Below, piece by piece: positions 1 to 8,276 of a DNA stretch of 64,000 nt. A program made the translations under genes and the position numbers. Each line of letters starts with the position of its first letter. Position 1 is the first letter of the stretch. Below the pieces are notes generated by a model. The model was not told where the DNA came from. It searched no databases and saw only the letters and a list, made by a program, of their open reading frames with translations. This DNA comes from CAUSKK01 sp963532425 (GTDB taxonomy: Bacteria; Pseudomonadota; Gammaproteobacteria; Cardiobacteriales; Cardiobacteriaceae): NCBI GenBank assembly GCA_963532425.1, contig CAUSKK010000011.1, forward strand, positions 1 to 64,000. Reading direction: 5' to 3'.

Positions 1-309
1 AGCCAGCGCCAGACCTCTTTTTTCCAGTCCTTGAGAACGAAGCGCTTCGCCGCCGGCGTTTTGATGCGTTAGCAGCAAGTCCGAAGCGCTTCGATTTCCC
101 CCAGTGAGCCGACGGGCGAAGGAAAATAAATCGGCCCCGGTGTTTTAAAGTGCAGGCCAGGGCCCCCAAAGGGCGAAGCGCTTCACCGCCACCGAAGCGC
201 TTCAATTTCCGAACCCGTCCTGGCCCCGGCTCGGAATCTGGCGTTCCTGACCGAAGCGCTTCCCTCCAACCGCCCAAAAAAAACCGAGCCCGAGGGCCCG
301 GTGGGGGTT
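1..309. repeat. Palindrome array GAAGCGCTTC, array 1
   Basis: This gene-free stretch holds five exact copies of GAAGCGCTTC spaced roughly 25-80 bp apart. No convincing reading frame is present: the open frames arise because the palindrome contains no stop codon in any frame. The array lies downstream of the PepSY gene, which ends at 310 on the minus strand, and its left end may continue outside the window. Confidence 0.85.
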
Positions 310-711
310 TTAGTCATCGTCGTCGTCATCGTCGTCGTCATCATCGTGGTGGCGGCGCTTCTTCCCGTACTTCTTGCCGTGCTTCTTGCCGGCGTACTGG
401 TCGTGGTGGGGCGCCCGGGACGATTTATAGCGGCGGTCGTCATCATCGTCCCGGCGCGTGCTTAGCACCCGGCCGGTTTTGGCATCGACGATGACCTTAT
501 ATTCCTGGCCGTCCCGCTTGATTTCGACCTGGTAGTAGCTGCGACCGTGGGAGCGGTGCTCATAGTCCACGTCCACCACCCGGCCGCCGACCACGGCCCG
601 GGCCGCCCGGGCCGCCGCTGCCTCGCCGATGCGCTTACCCTTAGCGTCGGCCGCCGGACTCCAGGCCAGCCCCAGGGCCAGCAGACTGCTGATGAGCCAG
701 TGTTTTTTCAT
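310..711 (-). CDS. Secreted PepSY-domain protein with poly-Asp tail
   Basis: This 133-residue protein starts with a signal peptide (residues 1-23, ending ADA). A PepSY-like core of about 60 residues follows, with the typical YYQVEIKRDGQEYKVIVDAKTGRVLS pattern running from about residue 59 to 84. The C-terminal third is low complexity: rich in His, Lys and Arg, then a terminal run of 11 Asp. PepSY proteins are periplasmic or membrane-associated, often beside two-component systems or proteases. The acidic tail could bind metal, which is inference. The start is well placed, with GGAGG 8-12 bases upstream. The tail is encoded by a GAC/GAT trinucleotide run that could change length by slippage without a frameshift. 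Confidence 0.8.
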   Translation of the reverse strand: MKKHWLISSLLALGLAWSPAADAKGKRIGEAAAARAARAVVGGRVVDVDYEHRSHGRSYYQVEIKRDGQEYKVIVDAKTGRVLSTRRDDDDDRRYKSSRAPHHDQYAGKKHGKKYGKKRRHHDDDDDDDDDDD

Positions 712-814
712 CGGATTTTCCTCCGTTGTTGCTATGAAATGAATGTATTGTAATCCCGGCGCTCTGAACGCCGCCGTTTATAAGAAAAAACCTGTAAAAC
801 CAAGGAGTTTCCCC

Positions 815-2143
815 GTGGATATTCTCACCCGTCTCCAGGCCCTGCCCCTGGGCCGCTTCCATTTCCGCCTGCTCGGCCTCATCGGCCTGGGCTGGCTCTT
901 CGACGCCATGGACACCGGCATGATTTCCTTCGTGCTGGTTAAACTCGGCCCCGAATGGGGGCTGAACCGCAGCCAGCTGGGCTGGGTGGTCAGCATTGGC
1001 TTCATCGGCATGGCCCTGGGCGCCGTGCTCAGCGGCTGGCTCGCCGACCGCTACGGCCGCCGCAACGTCTTCGTCGCCACCATGCTGCTCTATGGCGCCG
1101 CCACCGGCGGCTGTGCCCTGGCCGGCCAGCTGGATACGCTGCTGTTCTGGCGCTTCTGGGTTGGCGTCGGCCTCGGTGGGCAGCTGCCGGTGGCCGTGGC
1201 CCTGGTCAGCGAATATGCCCCAGCGCGCCAGCGCGGCCGGCTCATCGTCCTGCTGGAAAGTTTCTGGGGCCTGGGCTGGCTCGGGGCCGCCCTGGTCTCC
1301 TACTATTTAATTCCCGCCTACGGCTGGCGCAGTGCCTTCGCCGTCGGGACCCTGCCGCTGCTCTATGCCCTGCTGGTCTGGCGCCGGCTGCCGGAATCGG
1401 TGGCCTATCTCATCGGCGCCCAGCGCCTCGATGAGGCCCACGCCCTGCTCTGTCGCCTCGAAAGCCAGGCCGGTCTGACCCCGGCGCCGACGGCCATCGC
1501 CCCGGCCCCGACGGTGAAAACGCCGAATCGGCTGCGCGAACTGTGGCGGCCGGCCCTGGCCCGGCGCACGCTGATGCTGTGGCTGATTTGGTTCGGCATC
1601 GTCTTTTCCTACTACGGCATCTTCACCTGGCTGCCCCAGCTGCTGGCCGACCAGGGCTTCACCATCGTGAAAACCTTCCGCTATGTGCTCTGGCTGATAC
1701 TGGCCCAGCTGCCCGGCTATTTCGCCGCCGCCCTGCTGGTGGAAATCATCGGCCGCAAAATCACCCTGGCCGGCTTCCTCGGCGCCTGCGCCCTCTGCGC
1801 CTACCAGTTCGGTGGCAGCGCCAGCAACGGGGAAATCCTCTGGTGGGGCTGCTGGATGTCCTTCTTCAACCTGGGCGCCTGGGGCGTGCTCTACACCTAC
1901 ACGCCGGAGCTCTACCCGGTACGCTGCCGCGCCTTCGGGGCCGGCTGGGCCGGGGCCATCGGTCGCCTCGGCGGCATCATCGCCCCGCTGGTGGTGGCCG
2001 AAATGAGCGGCCCGACCGGATTCAGCCGCATCTTTCTGATGTTTGCCCTGGTGCTGGCGGCGGTGGTGCTGGTCATCGTCGCCCTCGGCGAGGAGACCCG
2101 GGGCCGGACGCTGGAAGAAATTAGCGCCTCATCGTCCCGATAG
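815..2143 (+). CDS. MFS transporter, NiaP/AAHS-like metabolite:H+ symporter
   Basis: This inner-membrane transporter of 443 residues has about 12 hydrophobic segments. The MFS loop 2-3 motif is clear (GWLADRYGRRNVF). The N-terminal RLQALPLGRFHFRLL and the following FDAMDTGMISFVL match the family of aromatic-acid and nicotinate symporters such as NiaP. A frame opens earlier, at 743, but AAGGAG at 802-807 sits just before the GTG at 815, so I place the start there. The gene is transcribed away from the PepSY gene and ends at a hairpin shared with menA. The substrate cannot be read from sequence; nicotinate or a small aromatic acid is the best guess from family resemblance. Confidence 0.8.
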   Translation: MDILTRLQALPLGRFHFRLLGLIGLGWLFDAMDTGMISFVLVKLGPEWGLNRSQLGWVVSIGFIGMALGAVLSGWLADRYGRRNVFVATMLLYGAATGGCALAGQLDTLLFWRFWVGVGLGGQLPVAVALVSEYAPARQRGRLIVLLESFWGLGWLGAALVSYYLIPAYGWRSAFAVGTLPLLYALLVWRRLPESVAYLIGAQRLDEAHALLCRLESQAGLTPAPTAIAPAPTVKTPNRLRELWRPALARRTLMLWLIWFGIVFSYYGIFTWLPQLLADQGFTIVKTFRYVLWLILAQLPGYFAAALLVEIIGRKITLAGFLGACALCAYQFGGSASNGEILWWGCWMSFFNLGAWGVLYTYTPELYPVRCRAFGAGWAGAIGRLGGIIAPLVVAEMSGPTGFSRIFLMFALVLAAVVLVIVALGEETRGRTLEEISASSSR

Positions 2144-2148
2144 AAACC

Positions 2149-2172
2149 AGCCCCGCCCGCGCGGGGCTTTTT
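2149..2172. terminator. Terminator after the MFS gene, between convergent genes
   Basis: An 8-bp stem AGCCCCGC / GCGGGGCT with a four-base loop is followed by five T on the plus strand. It begins 6 bp after the MFS stop codon and lies 7 bp from the end of menA on the opposite strand, so it probably serves the transporter chiefly. Confidence 0.8.
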
Positions 2173-2178
2173 CGTGGC

Positions 2179-3066
2179 CTAGACGCTGGCCCAGAGCCCC
2201 AGACTGAACAGCAGATTCACCCCGGCGGCCAGGGCCACCAGCGCCGGCAGTTCCCGGCCCAGCGCGGCCGGCGTCGGCGCCCGGTACAGGGCGCGCCAGT
2301 GGCGGGCCCCCAGCGGCAGCAGCAGCAGCCAGAGCAGGCTGGCCGGGGCCAGCGGGCCATAGGCCAGATAGCAGAGGCCGGCCGTGGCCAGCAGGGCCCT
2401 TTGCAGCCGCCGGGCACCGTCGAAACCCAGCTGATTGGCCAGGGTATGTTTGCCGACGGCCCGGTCGCCGGCGCTGTCGCGGATATTGTTGAGATTCAGC
2501 ACCGCCGCCGCCAGCAGTCCGCCGCCGCTGGCCGGTAGCAGCAGGGCCGGGGGCAGGTGGCCGCACTGGAGATAGCAGCTGCCACTGACGGCCAGCAGGC
2601 CGAAGAAGAGAAAGACGCTGATTTCACCCCGGGCCCGGTAGCCGTAGGGGCGGCGGCCGAGGGTGTAGGTGAGGGCGGCGAGAATGGCCAGGGCGCCGAG
2701 GCCAAGAAAGGCCAGCAGGGCACCGGGGCCGGGGGCGCTGACGGCCAGCAGGGCCCCGCCGCTGAGCAGACAGAGCAGCAGCCAGAGGCCGAGCAGCCGG
2801 CGCATTTGGGCCGGGCTGAGGGTGCCGGTGGCGGTGAGGCGGCGCGGGGCGTCCGGGGCGCGCTGGCGGTCGGTGCCGCGCAGGCCGTCGCCGTAGTCGT
2901 TGGCCACGTTGGACAGGATTTGCAGGGCGAGGGCGGTCAGCAGGGCCAGCAGGAAGACCAGCGGCCGCCAGCGGCCCGCCTGGTAGGCCAGAGCATTGCC
3001 ACAGCAGATGGCGGCCACGGCCAGCGGCAGGGTGCACGGCCGGGCCAGTTCAAGGAGGGGACTCAT
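2179..3066 (-). CDS. menA: 1,4-dihydroxy-2-naphthoate polyprenyltransferase MenA
   Basis: MenA is a UbiA-superfamily membrane enzyme. It prenylates 1,4-dihydroxy-2-naphthoate to give demethylmenaquinone, the late step of vitamin K2 synthesis. The 295-residue protein has the two Asp-rich substrate and Mg-binding loops of the family: NDYGDGLRGTDRQR near residue 56, and NLNNIRDSAGDRAVGKHTLA near residue 192. There are 8-9 membrane segments. The length is normal. There is no strong ribosome-binding site before the ATG. The presence of menA implies a menaquinone-based, probably partly anaerobic, respiratory chain. Other men genes are not in the window. Confidence 0.93.
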   Translation of the reverse strand: MSPLLELARPCTLPLAVAAICCGNALAYQAGRWRPLVFLLALLTALALQILSNVANDYGDGLRGTDRQRAPDAPRRLTATGTLSPAQMRRLLGLWLLLCLLSGGALLAVSAPGPGALLAFLGLGALAILAALTYTLGRRPYGYRARGEISVFLFFGLLAVSGSCYLQCGHLPPALLLPASGGGLLAAAVLNLNNIRDSAGDRAVGKHTLANQLGFDGARRLQRALLATAGLCYLAYGPLAPASLLWLLLLPLGARHWRALYRAPTPAALGRELPALVALAAGVNLLFSLGLWASV

Positions 3067-4022
3067 GATGATTTTTTTAGTGGGTTCAAAAGGTTATCCG
3101 CCGACCGGGCCAGTCCCGGGGTGGCGCTGGGATTTCAGGTTAGCACGGCGCCGCCGCCGGCCGGGTGAAGAGACGGACAGGGCCGGGCGGGTTTTATCCG
3201 CCAGCCGGAGGTGAAGCGCTTCCCCCAGCGCCGGGTTTTCATCACCACTGGCCCCGGCCGGCTGGAACGAAGCGCTTCCCCTCAAACTGGCGCAGCGCGG
3301 CGGCGGGCTGCTATTGCTAGCGCGTCAGAACGAAGCGCTTCAGTCTGGAAAGCCGCCAGCTATTTTCCGTTGGAAGCTAACCAAAAAAGGGGAAGCGCTT
3401 CCCCCATCGCCGGTTTTCATCATCACCGACCCCGGCCGTCTGGAACGAAGCGCTTCCTTTTATTTAACCCGCCGACCGAAGCGCTTCGTTAAAACCATCT
3501 TCCCGACCGGAAGCGCTTCGCCAGGGGAAGCGCTTCGTTCTTTCGCCGCCGGTTAATCCCGCTTTTTTATTCCAGCCACCGCAGCGCTTCGGGCTTGCTA
3601 GCCGGCCATGTCCGGGCCGGGGTGATGATTTCAAGGCCGAAGCGCTTCGTTCCCAGAGGCCGGGAAAAAGCGAAGCGCTTCACCCCAGAAACCCAAGCCA
3701 GAACAGCGGTAAGCGCTTCGTTTGAAAGAAGCGCTCCGACCCGAAGGCCATTCTCCTTTTCGGGATTCTCAGAACGAAGCGCTTCAGACTTGGAATCGGC
3801 GCCGATGGTTGGCCCGGCCATGACGAGCTAATCGGCCACCGAAGGGAAAGCGCTTCCTTCTGTCTGGGCCGGCGGAATAAAGCGCTTCCTTATTATTGGG
3901 CCCGCCAACCGAAGCGCTTCGGTCGGGGAAGTCTGGAAAAAGGAAGCGCTTCCCGCCGCCGGGCCCATTCGGCAGGCACAAAAAAAGCGCCCCACCGGAG
4001 TGAAGCGCTCCCCCCGGGGGGC
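3067..4022. repeat. Palindrome array, array 2 (about 950 bp)
   Basis: A gene-free region between two minus-strand genes contains about 13 exact GAAGCGCTTC copies and several one-base variants. The intervals share related wording: blocks at about 3230-3275 and 3410-3455 both read TTTTCATCA-CCCCGGCCG-CTGGAACGAAGCGCTTCC. No convincing gene was found on either strand. Confidence 0.88.
3980..4009 (-). terminator. Terminator of the methyltransferase gene built on AGCGC/GCGCT
   Basis: On the minus strand, AGCGCTTCAC and GTGGGGCGCT-type arms form a hairpin followed by seven T. The descending arm is half of the GAAGCGCTTC palindrome. It lies 14 bp beyond the stop codon at 4023. Confidence 0.65.
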
Positions 4023-4715
4023 TCAGGGGCATTTAACGGTGTATTCCAGCGCCTTGTTGGGTTTCAAAGTGGTGGAAACATAGCCGTGGGCCGGGTTGCG
4101 CACGTAGTCCAGATAGTCCCGCATGGCCGGCGCGTAGCCCTCCACATCGTCCACCACCAGCACCGCCCGGGGCGCCAGCTGGGCTTCCAGCACCCGGAAT
4201 ACCGGCCAAACCAGATTGGGCCAGCCGTCGAGCAGGACAAAATCCACGCCGGCGGCCACATCGGCCAGGGTTTCCCGGGCGTCGCCCTCGCGCAGTTCGA
4301 TACAGTCGGCCAGGCCGGCATTGGCAAAATGGCGGCGGGCGGCGGCAGCCTTGGCCGGCTGGTTTTCGCAGGTGATGACCCGGCCCCCGTTACGCCGGGC
4401 GGCGGCGGCGAGAAAGAGGGTGGAAATGCCGTAGGAGGTGCCGAATTCGACGATATGACGGGCGCCGCTGGCCAGGGCCTGCATATAGAGAAAGAGGCCC
4501 TGGGGCGGGGTGATGGCGATGAACTTATCATCAAAATAGGCCTCGTCCTCGCCGCGCCAGTCGCTGCCCCGGCCCAGCAATTTCGGCAGCTGGGGCAGGA
4601 AATGCCAGATTAATCCGGGGATTTGCTTGGCGGCGGCCCGGTAGAGGCGCAGCAGCTCCGCCTCCAACCGGGGGTCGTTCAGGACGGCGAAGGCGGCCGG
4701 GTCAAGCCATTTCAT
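4023..4715 (-). CDS. Class I SAM-dependent O-methyltransferase (Methyltransf_24 type)
   Basis: A 230-residue soluble enzyme with a Rossmann methyltransferase fold. The SAM-binding motif I is HIVEFGTSYGISTLFLA (about residues 89-105). An acidic residue that binds the ribose follows in VITCENQPAKA, and the post-II strand is VDFVLLDGWPNLVWPV. This layout is that of caffeoyl-CoA or catechol-type O-methyltransferases and Methyltransf_24 proteins, so a small hydroxylated acceptor is likely. The acceptor itself cannot be read. It lies 9 bp downstream of the lipoprotein gene in the same direction, so the two are probably cotranscribed. Confidence 0.75.
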   Translation of the reverse strand: MKWLDPAAFAVLNDPRLEAELLRLYRAAAKQIPGLIWHFLPQLPKLLGRGSDWRGEDEAYFDDKFIAITPPQGLFLYMQALASGARHIVEFGTSYGISTLFLAAAARRNGGRVITCENQPAKAAAARRHFANAGLADCIELREGDARETLADVAAGVDFVLLDGWPNLVWPVFRVLEAQLAPRAVLVVDDVEGYAPAMRDYLDYVRNPAHGYVSTTLKPNKALEYTVKCP

Positions 4716-4724
4716 GGTCAGCCC

Positions 4725-5243
4725 CTAGAAGCGTCGCTTCTTCGCCCGCAGGGGCCGCAGCGGCCGCACTATATCGGGCAGCTGGCCCGCCTGCCAGGCC
4801 GGCCGCAGCGCTTCGAGCTCGGCCGTGCGGTGGACGGTGCAGAACAGCGGGTCGGCGGCCGCCCGGCGCCGGTGCAGTTCCAGGCCCTGCTGGTGAACGG
4901 TCCTGTCGGCGCCATAGCGCTGCTGCAGGGCCGGCAGCAGGGCCGCCCCATCGACGGGAAGACCGCAGGCCGCCGCCGCCGCCAGCCGCGACCAGTGCCA
5001 TTGCCATTCGCCGCGTTCCAGCAGCAGATTCTGGCTGCCGGCCAGATAGTCCACGGTCAAATCCCGCTGGGCGTGGCCACCGAAGCCGGCGTCATAGTCG
5101 GGGCCGTACCGGTCGGGGCGCAGGTCGTAGACGGTCAGGGCGGCCGGGTCGGGGGCCAGGGTGGCGGCGTCGAGCTGGGGGCCGGCCGGGGGACGGCAGG
5201 CGCCGAGCAGCAGCAGGACGAGCAGAGAAGAGCTGATTTTCAT
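4725..5243 (-). CDS. Putative lipoprotein, unknown function
   Basis: The protein of 172 residues starts with a lipoprotein signal peptide whose lipobox is LLGAC, so Cys-15 should be lipidated. An upstream in-frame ATG exists at 5294, but the ATG at 5243 is preceded by GAGG and begins exactly at the signal peptide, so I use it. The mature part contains no motif I recognise. It is rich in Ala, Leu and Arg and ends in a basic tail (RPLRAKKRRF). Its neighbour downstream is an O-methyltransferase. No function is assigned. Confidence 0.65.
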   Translation of the reverse strand: MKISSSLLVLLLLGACRPPAGPQLDAATLAPDPAALTVYDLRPDRYGPDYDAGFGGHAQRDLTVDYLAGSQNLLLERGEWQWHWSRLAAAAACGLPVDGAALLPALQQRYGADRTVHQQGLELHRRRAAADPLFCTVHRTAELEALRPAWQAGQLPDIVRPLRPLRAKKRRF

Positions 5244-5317
5244 GGATTTTTCCTCGCTAAAAAGCCGGCAGTATAAATTCCTGCGATGATGCACTTTTAT
5301 TCATTTGGGAGAAAACC

Positions 5318-6556
5318 ATGACCCTACAACTGATTGCCGGCGCCAATGCCCCGCTACCGGCCGGGCCGCTGGAACTGCGCCTCCGGAGCGCCGACCCGGT
5401 GGACGTGGCCCTCTACCGGCTCACCGCCGCCGGTCGGGTGCGCGGCGACGACGATATGATTTTCTACAACCAGCCCCGGCCCGCCGATGGCAGCCTGCAC
5501 TGGCAGGGCGACGAGCGCGACAGCCATTTCAACCTGGATTTGGCGCGCCAGCCGGCCGAGGTGGCCACCCTGGCCCTGACCTTCGTGGCGGCCCGGCCGG
5601 TGCGGGAGCTGGGGCCGGTGCGTTTGACCCTTTCCCAGCGGGGCGCGGTGCTGATTGATTGCCCGCTGGATTTGGCCGGCGGCGAAACGGCCCTCATCGT
5701 CGGCGAATGCTATCGGCGCGGCGACGGCTGGAAATTCCGCCTGCTGCTGCAGGGTTTCAACGGCGGCCTGCAACCGCTGGCCGAGCACTACGGCATCGAG
5801 GTGGCCGAACCGGCGGCCTGGCCCACGCCGGCGGTGAATCTGGTCAAGGAACGGCAAAAGCTGCTGCTGGCCAAGGCCAGCGCCCAGCAGCCCCAGCTGG
5901 TCAATCTCATCAAGGCGGCGGCGGTCAGCCTGGAGAAACGCGGCCTGGCCACGGCGCGCTATCGGGTCTGCCTTGTCCTCGACATCAGCGCCTCCATGAG
6001 CAAGGAGTACCGCAACGGCACCGTGCAGAAGCTGGCCGAACGGGCCCTGGCCCTGGCCACCCAGCTGGACGACGACGGCGAGGCCGAGGTCTATCTCTTC
6101 GGCGAGCGCGCCCATCGCTGTGCCAATATTTCCCTGGACAATGTGCGCGGCTTCATTCCCCAACTTAATATCCAGCTGGAGGGCGGCACCGACTATGAGC
6201 CGGTGATGGCCCGCATCCGCCGCGACGCCCGCGAGGCCGGCCACCGCTGGCCCACCCTGGTGCTGTTCATCACCGACGGCGCCACCGAAAACCGCCGGGC
6301 CGTGCAGGAACTGCTGGTGCATCTGGCCGCCGAACCGATTTTCTGGAAATTCATGGGCATCGACCGCTGGCTCGGCGGCGACTTCGCCTTTCTGGAAAAG
6401 CTCGATAACCTCGCCGGCCGGGTGGTGGACAACGCCCATTTCTTTAAGGTCGATGCCCAGGTGTCCCTGGGCGATGGCGAGCTGTTCGACCAGCTGCTGA
6501 CGGGTCTGGAGGACTGGCAGCGGGAGATTCGCGCCCGGGGCATTTGGCGGGACTAA
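5318..6556 (+). CDS. TerD-like plus von Willebrand A domain protein (TerF-like)
   Basis: The 412-residue protein joins two parts. Residues 1-165 resemble the TerD/TerZ stress fold (opening MTLQLIAGANAPL, with repeated Asp-rich strands). Residues about 210-395 form a vWA domain with an intact MIDAS: DISAS near residue 221, the Thr of GGTDY near 292 and the Asp of FITDG near 318. This is the architecture of TerF and related tellurium-resistance or stress proteins, which bind Ca2+ and probably act as membrane-associated scaffolds. It has a good ribosome-binding site (GGGAGA), stands alone, and no terC, terB or other ter genes are nearby. Confidence 0.78.
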   Translation: MTLQLIAGANAPLPAGPLELRLRSADPVDVALYRLTAAGRVRGDDDMIFYNQPRPADGSLHWQGDERDSHFNLDLARQPAEVATLALTFVAARPVRELGPVRLTLSQRGAVLIDCPLDLAGGETALIVGECYRRGDGWKFRLLLQGFNGGLQPLAEHYGIEVAEPAAWPTPAVNLVKERQKLLLAKASAQQPQLVNLIKAAAVSLEKRGLATARYRVCLVLDISASMSKEYRNGTVQKLAERALALATQLDDDGEAEVYLFGERAHRCANISLDNVRGFIPQLNIQLEGGTDYEPVMARIRRDAREAGHRWPTLVLFITDGATENRRAVQELLVHLAAEPIFWKFMGIDRWLGGDFAFLEKLDNLAGRVVDNAHFFKVDAQVSLGDGELFDQLLTGLEDWQREIRARGIWRD

Positions 6557-6574
6557 GCGTTTCTTCCCCCAGAA

Positions 6575-6601
6575 AACCGGGTTCTAGGCCCGGTTTTTTT
6601 A
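6575..6601 (+). terminator. Terminator of the TerF-like gene
   Basis: The arms AACCGGG / CCCGGTT surround a seven-base loop and are followed by seven T. The hairpin begins 18 bp after the stop codon. Confidence 0.85.
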
Positions 6602-6672
6602 TTGCCAGCGGGAAGCGCTTCAGGGGGCGCCGAGGGTAGGTTGTGGCCTACGGCGCTTCCCTAGTCCCACCC

Positions 6673-6706
6673 AAAAAAAAACCGAGCCCAAGCTCGGTTT
6701 TTTTTT
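6673..6706. terminator. Terminator of the secreted-paralogue pair, probably bidirectional
   Basis: The arms ACCGAGC / GCTCGGT are flanked by a run of A on the left and nine T on the right, so the hairpin could work on both strands. It lies 11 bp beyond the minus-strand stop codon at 6717. Confidence 0.85.
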
Positions 6707-6716
6707 GGAGGGTGGC

Positions 6717-7373
6717 CTAGGGGTCGGCGGCGGTGGGCAGGGGATAGTCGGCCGGCGGCTGGTAGCGGCCGGCGCCGGCGTCGAACGACCAGAGAAACGG
6801 CGTGCGGGCATATTTCTTCTCGCCGTGGCTGCCGCTGAGCTGTATCTCCAGCGGCCACAGGCCCGCGCTGGCCTCCAGATTCCGTCGCACCTGAAAACTG
6901 CCGCTGAGGCCGTCGCCGCCGCTGGCAATCGGGTTCAGACGCAGGGTCTCGCCCTGTTCAAAGGCGAGCAGCTCAACGGTAATCGTCCCGGCCTTGCGCC
7001 GACTGCGCGCCGCCCAGCGGTCCGGGCCCAGCTGCAGCCAGTGCCATTCCTCCGGCGGGGCCGCCGCCAGCCGCCCATCGCCGCTGAACAGCACCTGGCC
7101 GGCCCGGTCAAAATGCACCAGATGCACCGCCCCGGCCCGGTCGCCGCTGGCCCGGCCCAGGTAGAGGGCCAGGCTGGCGCCGCCCTTGAGCCGGTGGACG
7201 CTGTGCAGCTGCATGCAAAAATTCACCGCCTCCAGGGTCAGGCTGGGGCAACCCTTGCCCGGGAACTGCTGCTGCAGATAGCGGGCGGCTCGACTTTCCG
7301 GGTTCGGCGCCGCCGCCAGCGCCGGGGCCAGCAGCAGCAGGGGCCAGAGCCGGACTGGGCCGGCGGCCATCAT
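6717..7373 (-). CDS. Secreted protein of unknown function, paralogue 2 of a pair
   Basis: The protein of 218 residues has an N-terminal signal peptide (MMAAGPVRLWPLLLLAPALA). The frame is open further upstream, but the start at 7373 overlaps the stop codon of the preceding gene as ATGA, which argues for translational coupling. The mature sequence matches the preceding protein along its length. Shared features are an FCMQLHSV / YCVQLHSV motif, a HFDRAGQ / RFDRAGR block, WHWLQLGPDRWAA / WRWLELGPGIWAA, and an end reading Y-PA-YPL. The pair therefore arose by tandem duplication. I do not recognise the family. Confidence 0.65.
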   Translation of the reverse strand: MMAAGPVRLWPLLLLAPALAAAPNPESRAARYLQQQFPGKGCPSLTLEAVNFCMQLHSVHRLKGGASLALYLGRASGDRAGAVHLVHFDRAGQVLFSGDGRLAAAPPEEWHWLQLGPDRWAARSRRKAGTITVELLAFEQGETLRLNPIASGGDGLSGSFQVRRNLEASAGLWPLEIQLSGSHGEKKYARTPFLWSFDAGAGRYQPPADYPLPTAADP

Positions 7374-8152
7374 TGTTCCCCGTCCAGCGGGTAGCCGGCC
7401 GGGCGCTCGTAGCGGTGGCTGGCCGGGCTGAAACGCCAGAGATAGCTTTCCTCCTCGAAGCGCTTGCCGTCGCCGTCGAGGCCGATGTGGCCGCTGACCT
7501 TCATTTCCAGCGGATAGAGCTGCTCGGCACCCTCGATTAAATCCGGCCGCACCTTCAGCGTGGCGCGCAGGCTCCGGTGGCGGGCGCGGCAGTCGGTGGC
7601 AATGTCGCCGTTTTCCGGATGGCAATCGCCCAGGCGTTCCGTGTTATCGAAGGCGCTGGGCAGGCTGAGCAGGCCGGTGCTGCCGTCGCGGTCGTAGAGG
7701 AAAATTTCCTCCTCGTGGCGGTCGTCGTTGCGCAGATAGGCCACCTGGTCGTTGGCGGCCCAGATGCCCGGGCCCAGCTCCAGCCAGCGCCAGTCGCTGG
7801 GCACCCGGTCGCCCCAGCCGTTGGCGTAGTAGTCCTTTTCCTGCTCGGGCCGGCCGGCGCGGTCAAAGCGCACCCAGCGCACCAGGCCGACGGCGACGCT
7901 GTCCTCGGTCTTGGGCGAGGCCAGGAACAGGGCATATTGGCGGTTATCGTCCACGGTTTTGACGCTGTGCAGCTGGACGCAGTAATCCACCGGCTCGCTG
8001 CGGCTGGGGCCGGCGGGGGCGGTCAGCCGGGCGCAGCCGTCCTCGTCGCGGGGGAAATTTTTCTCCTGGTAGGCGGCCACGGCCTCGGGGGTCTGGGCCC
8101 GGACGACATTCAGGGCCAATGCCAGTAAAAACAAAGGGATAGCTCGGGACAT
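7370..8152 (-). CDS. Secreted protein of unknown function, paralogue 1 of a pair
   Basis: The protein of 260 residues begins with a signal peptide ending VVRA. I chose the ATG at 8152 because GAGG lies just upstream and the signal peptide starts there; an ATG at 8185 would add 11 charged residues. It is related to the next gene downstream, which is shorter by about 40 residues in the middle. The region it has and the paralogue lacks contains two Cys (GDCHPENG and TDCRARH), so it may carry an extra disulfide. The YCVQLHSV motif also contains a Cys. Export to the periplasm is likely; the function is unknown. Confidence 0.65.
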   Translation of the reverse strand: MSRAIPLFLLALALNVVRAQTPEAVAAYQEKNFPRDEDGCARLTAPAGPSRSEPVDYCVQLHSVKTVDDNRQYALFLASPKTEDSVAVGLVRWVRFDRAGRPEQEKDYYANGWGDRVPSDWRWLELGPGIWAANDQVAYLRNDDRHEEEIFLYDRDGSTGLLSLPSAFDNTERLGDCHPENGDIATDCRARHRSLRATLKVRPDLIEGAEQLYPLEMKVSGHIGLDGDGKRFEEESYLWRFSPASHRYERPAGYPLDGEQ

Positions 8153-8205
8153 GGGGACTCCTCTTTTTCTTCTTAAAAGCGCCATTTTATTCGGCCGGGC
8201 CGCTT

Positions 8206-8234
8206 TTGCCAGCGTCGGGCCGGGGTTCTATACT
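8206..8234 (+). promoter_or_regulatory. Sigma-70 promoter of the export operon
   Basis: TTGCCA at 8206-8211 and TATACT at 8229-8234 are separated by exactly 17 bp. Both hexamers differ from consensus by one or two bases. The promoter lies 43 bp upstream of the TetR-family ATG. Confidence 0.65.
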
Positions 8235-8250
8235 AGAAAAAATTCATTTT

Positions 8251-8264
8251 TGGACATTCGTCCA
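8251..8264. promoter_or_regulatory. Probable operator of the TetR-family regulator
   Basis: TGGAC-ATTC-GTCCA is a perfect 5-bp inverted repeat with a four-base centre. It lies just after the -10 box and before the start codon of the regulator, the usual place for an autoregulatory TetR operator. That the regulator binds here is inference. Confidence 0.45.
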
Positions 8265-8276
8265 GAGGCAAAAGCT

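Noticed and set aside
6717..7625. Longer version of secreted paralogue 2 starting at 7625
   Set aside because: The N-terminal 84 residues are Arg/Pro-rich shadow of the upstream gene. The ATG at 7373 begins a signal peptide and overlaps the upstream stop codon.
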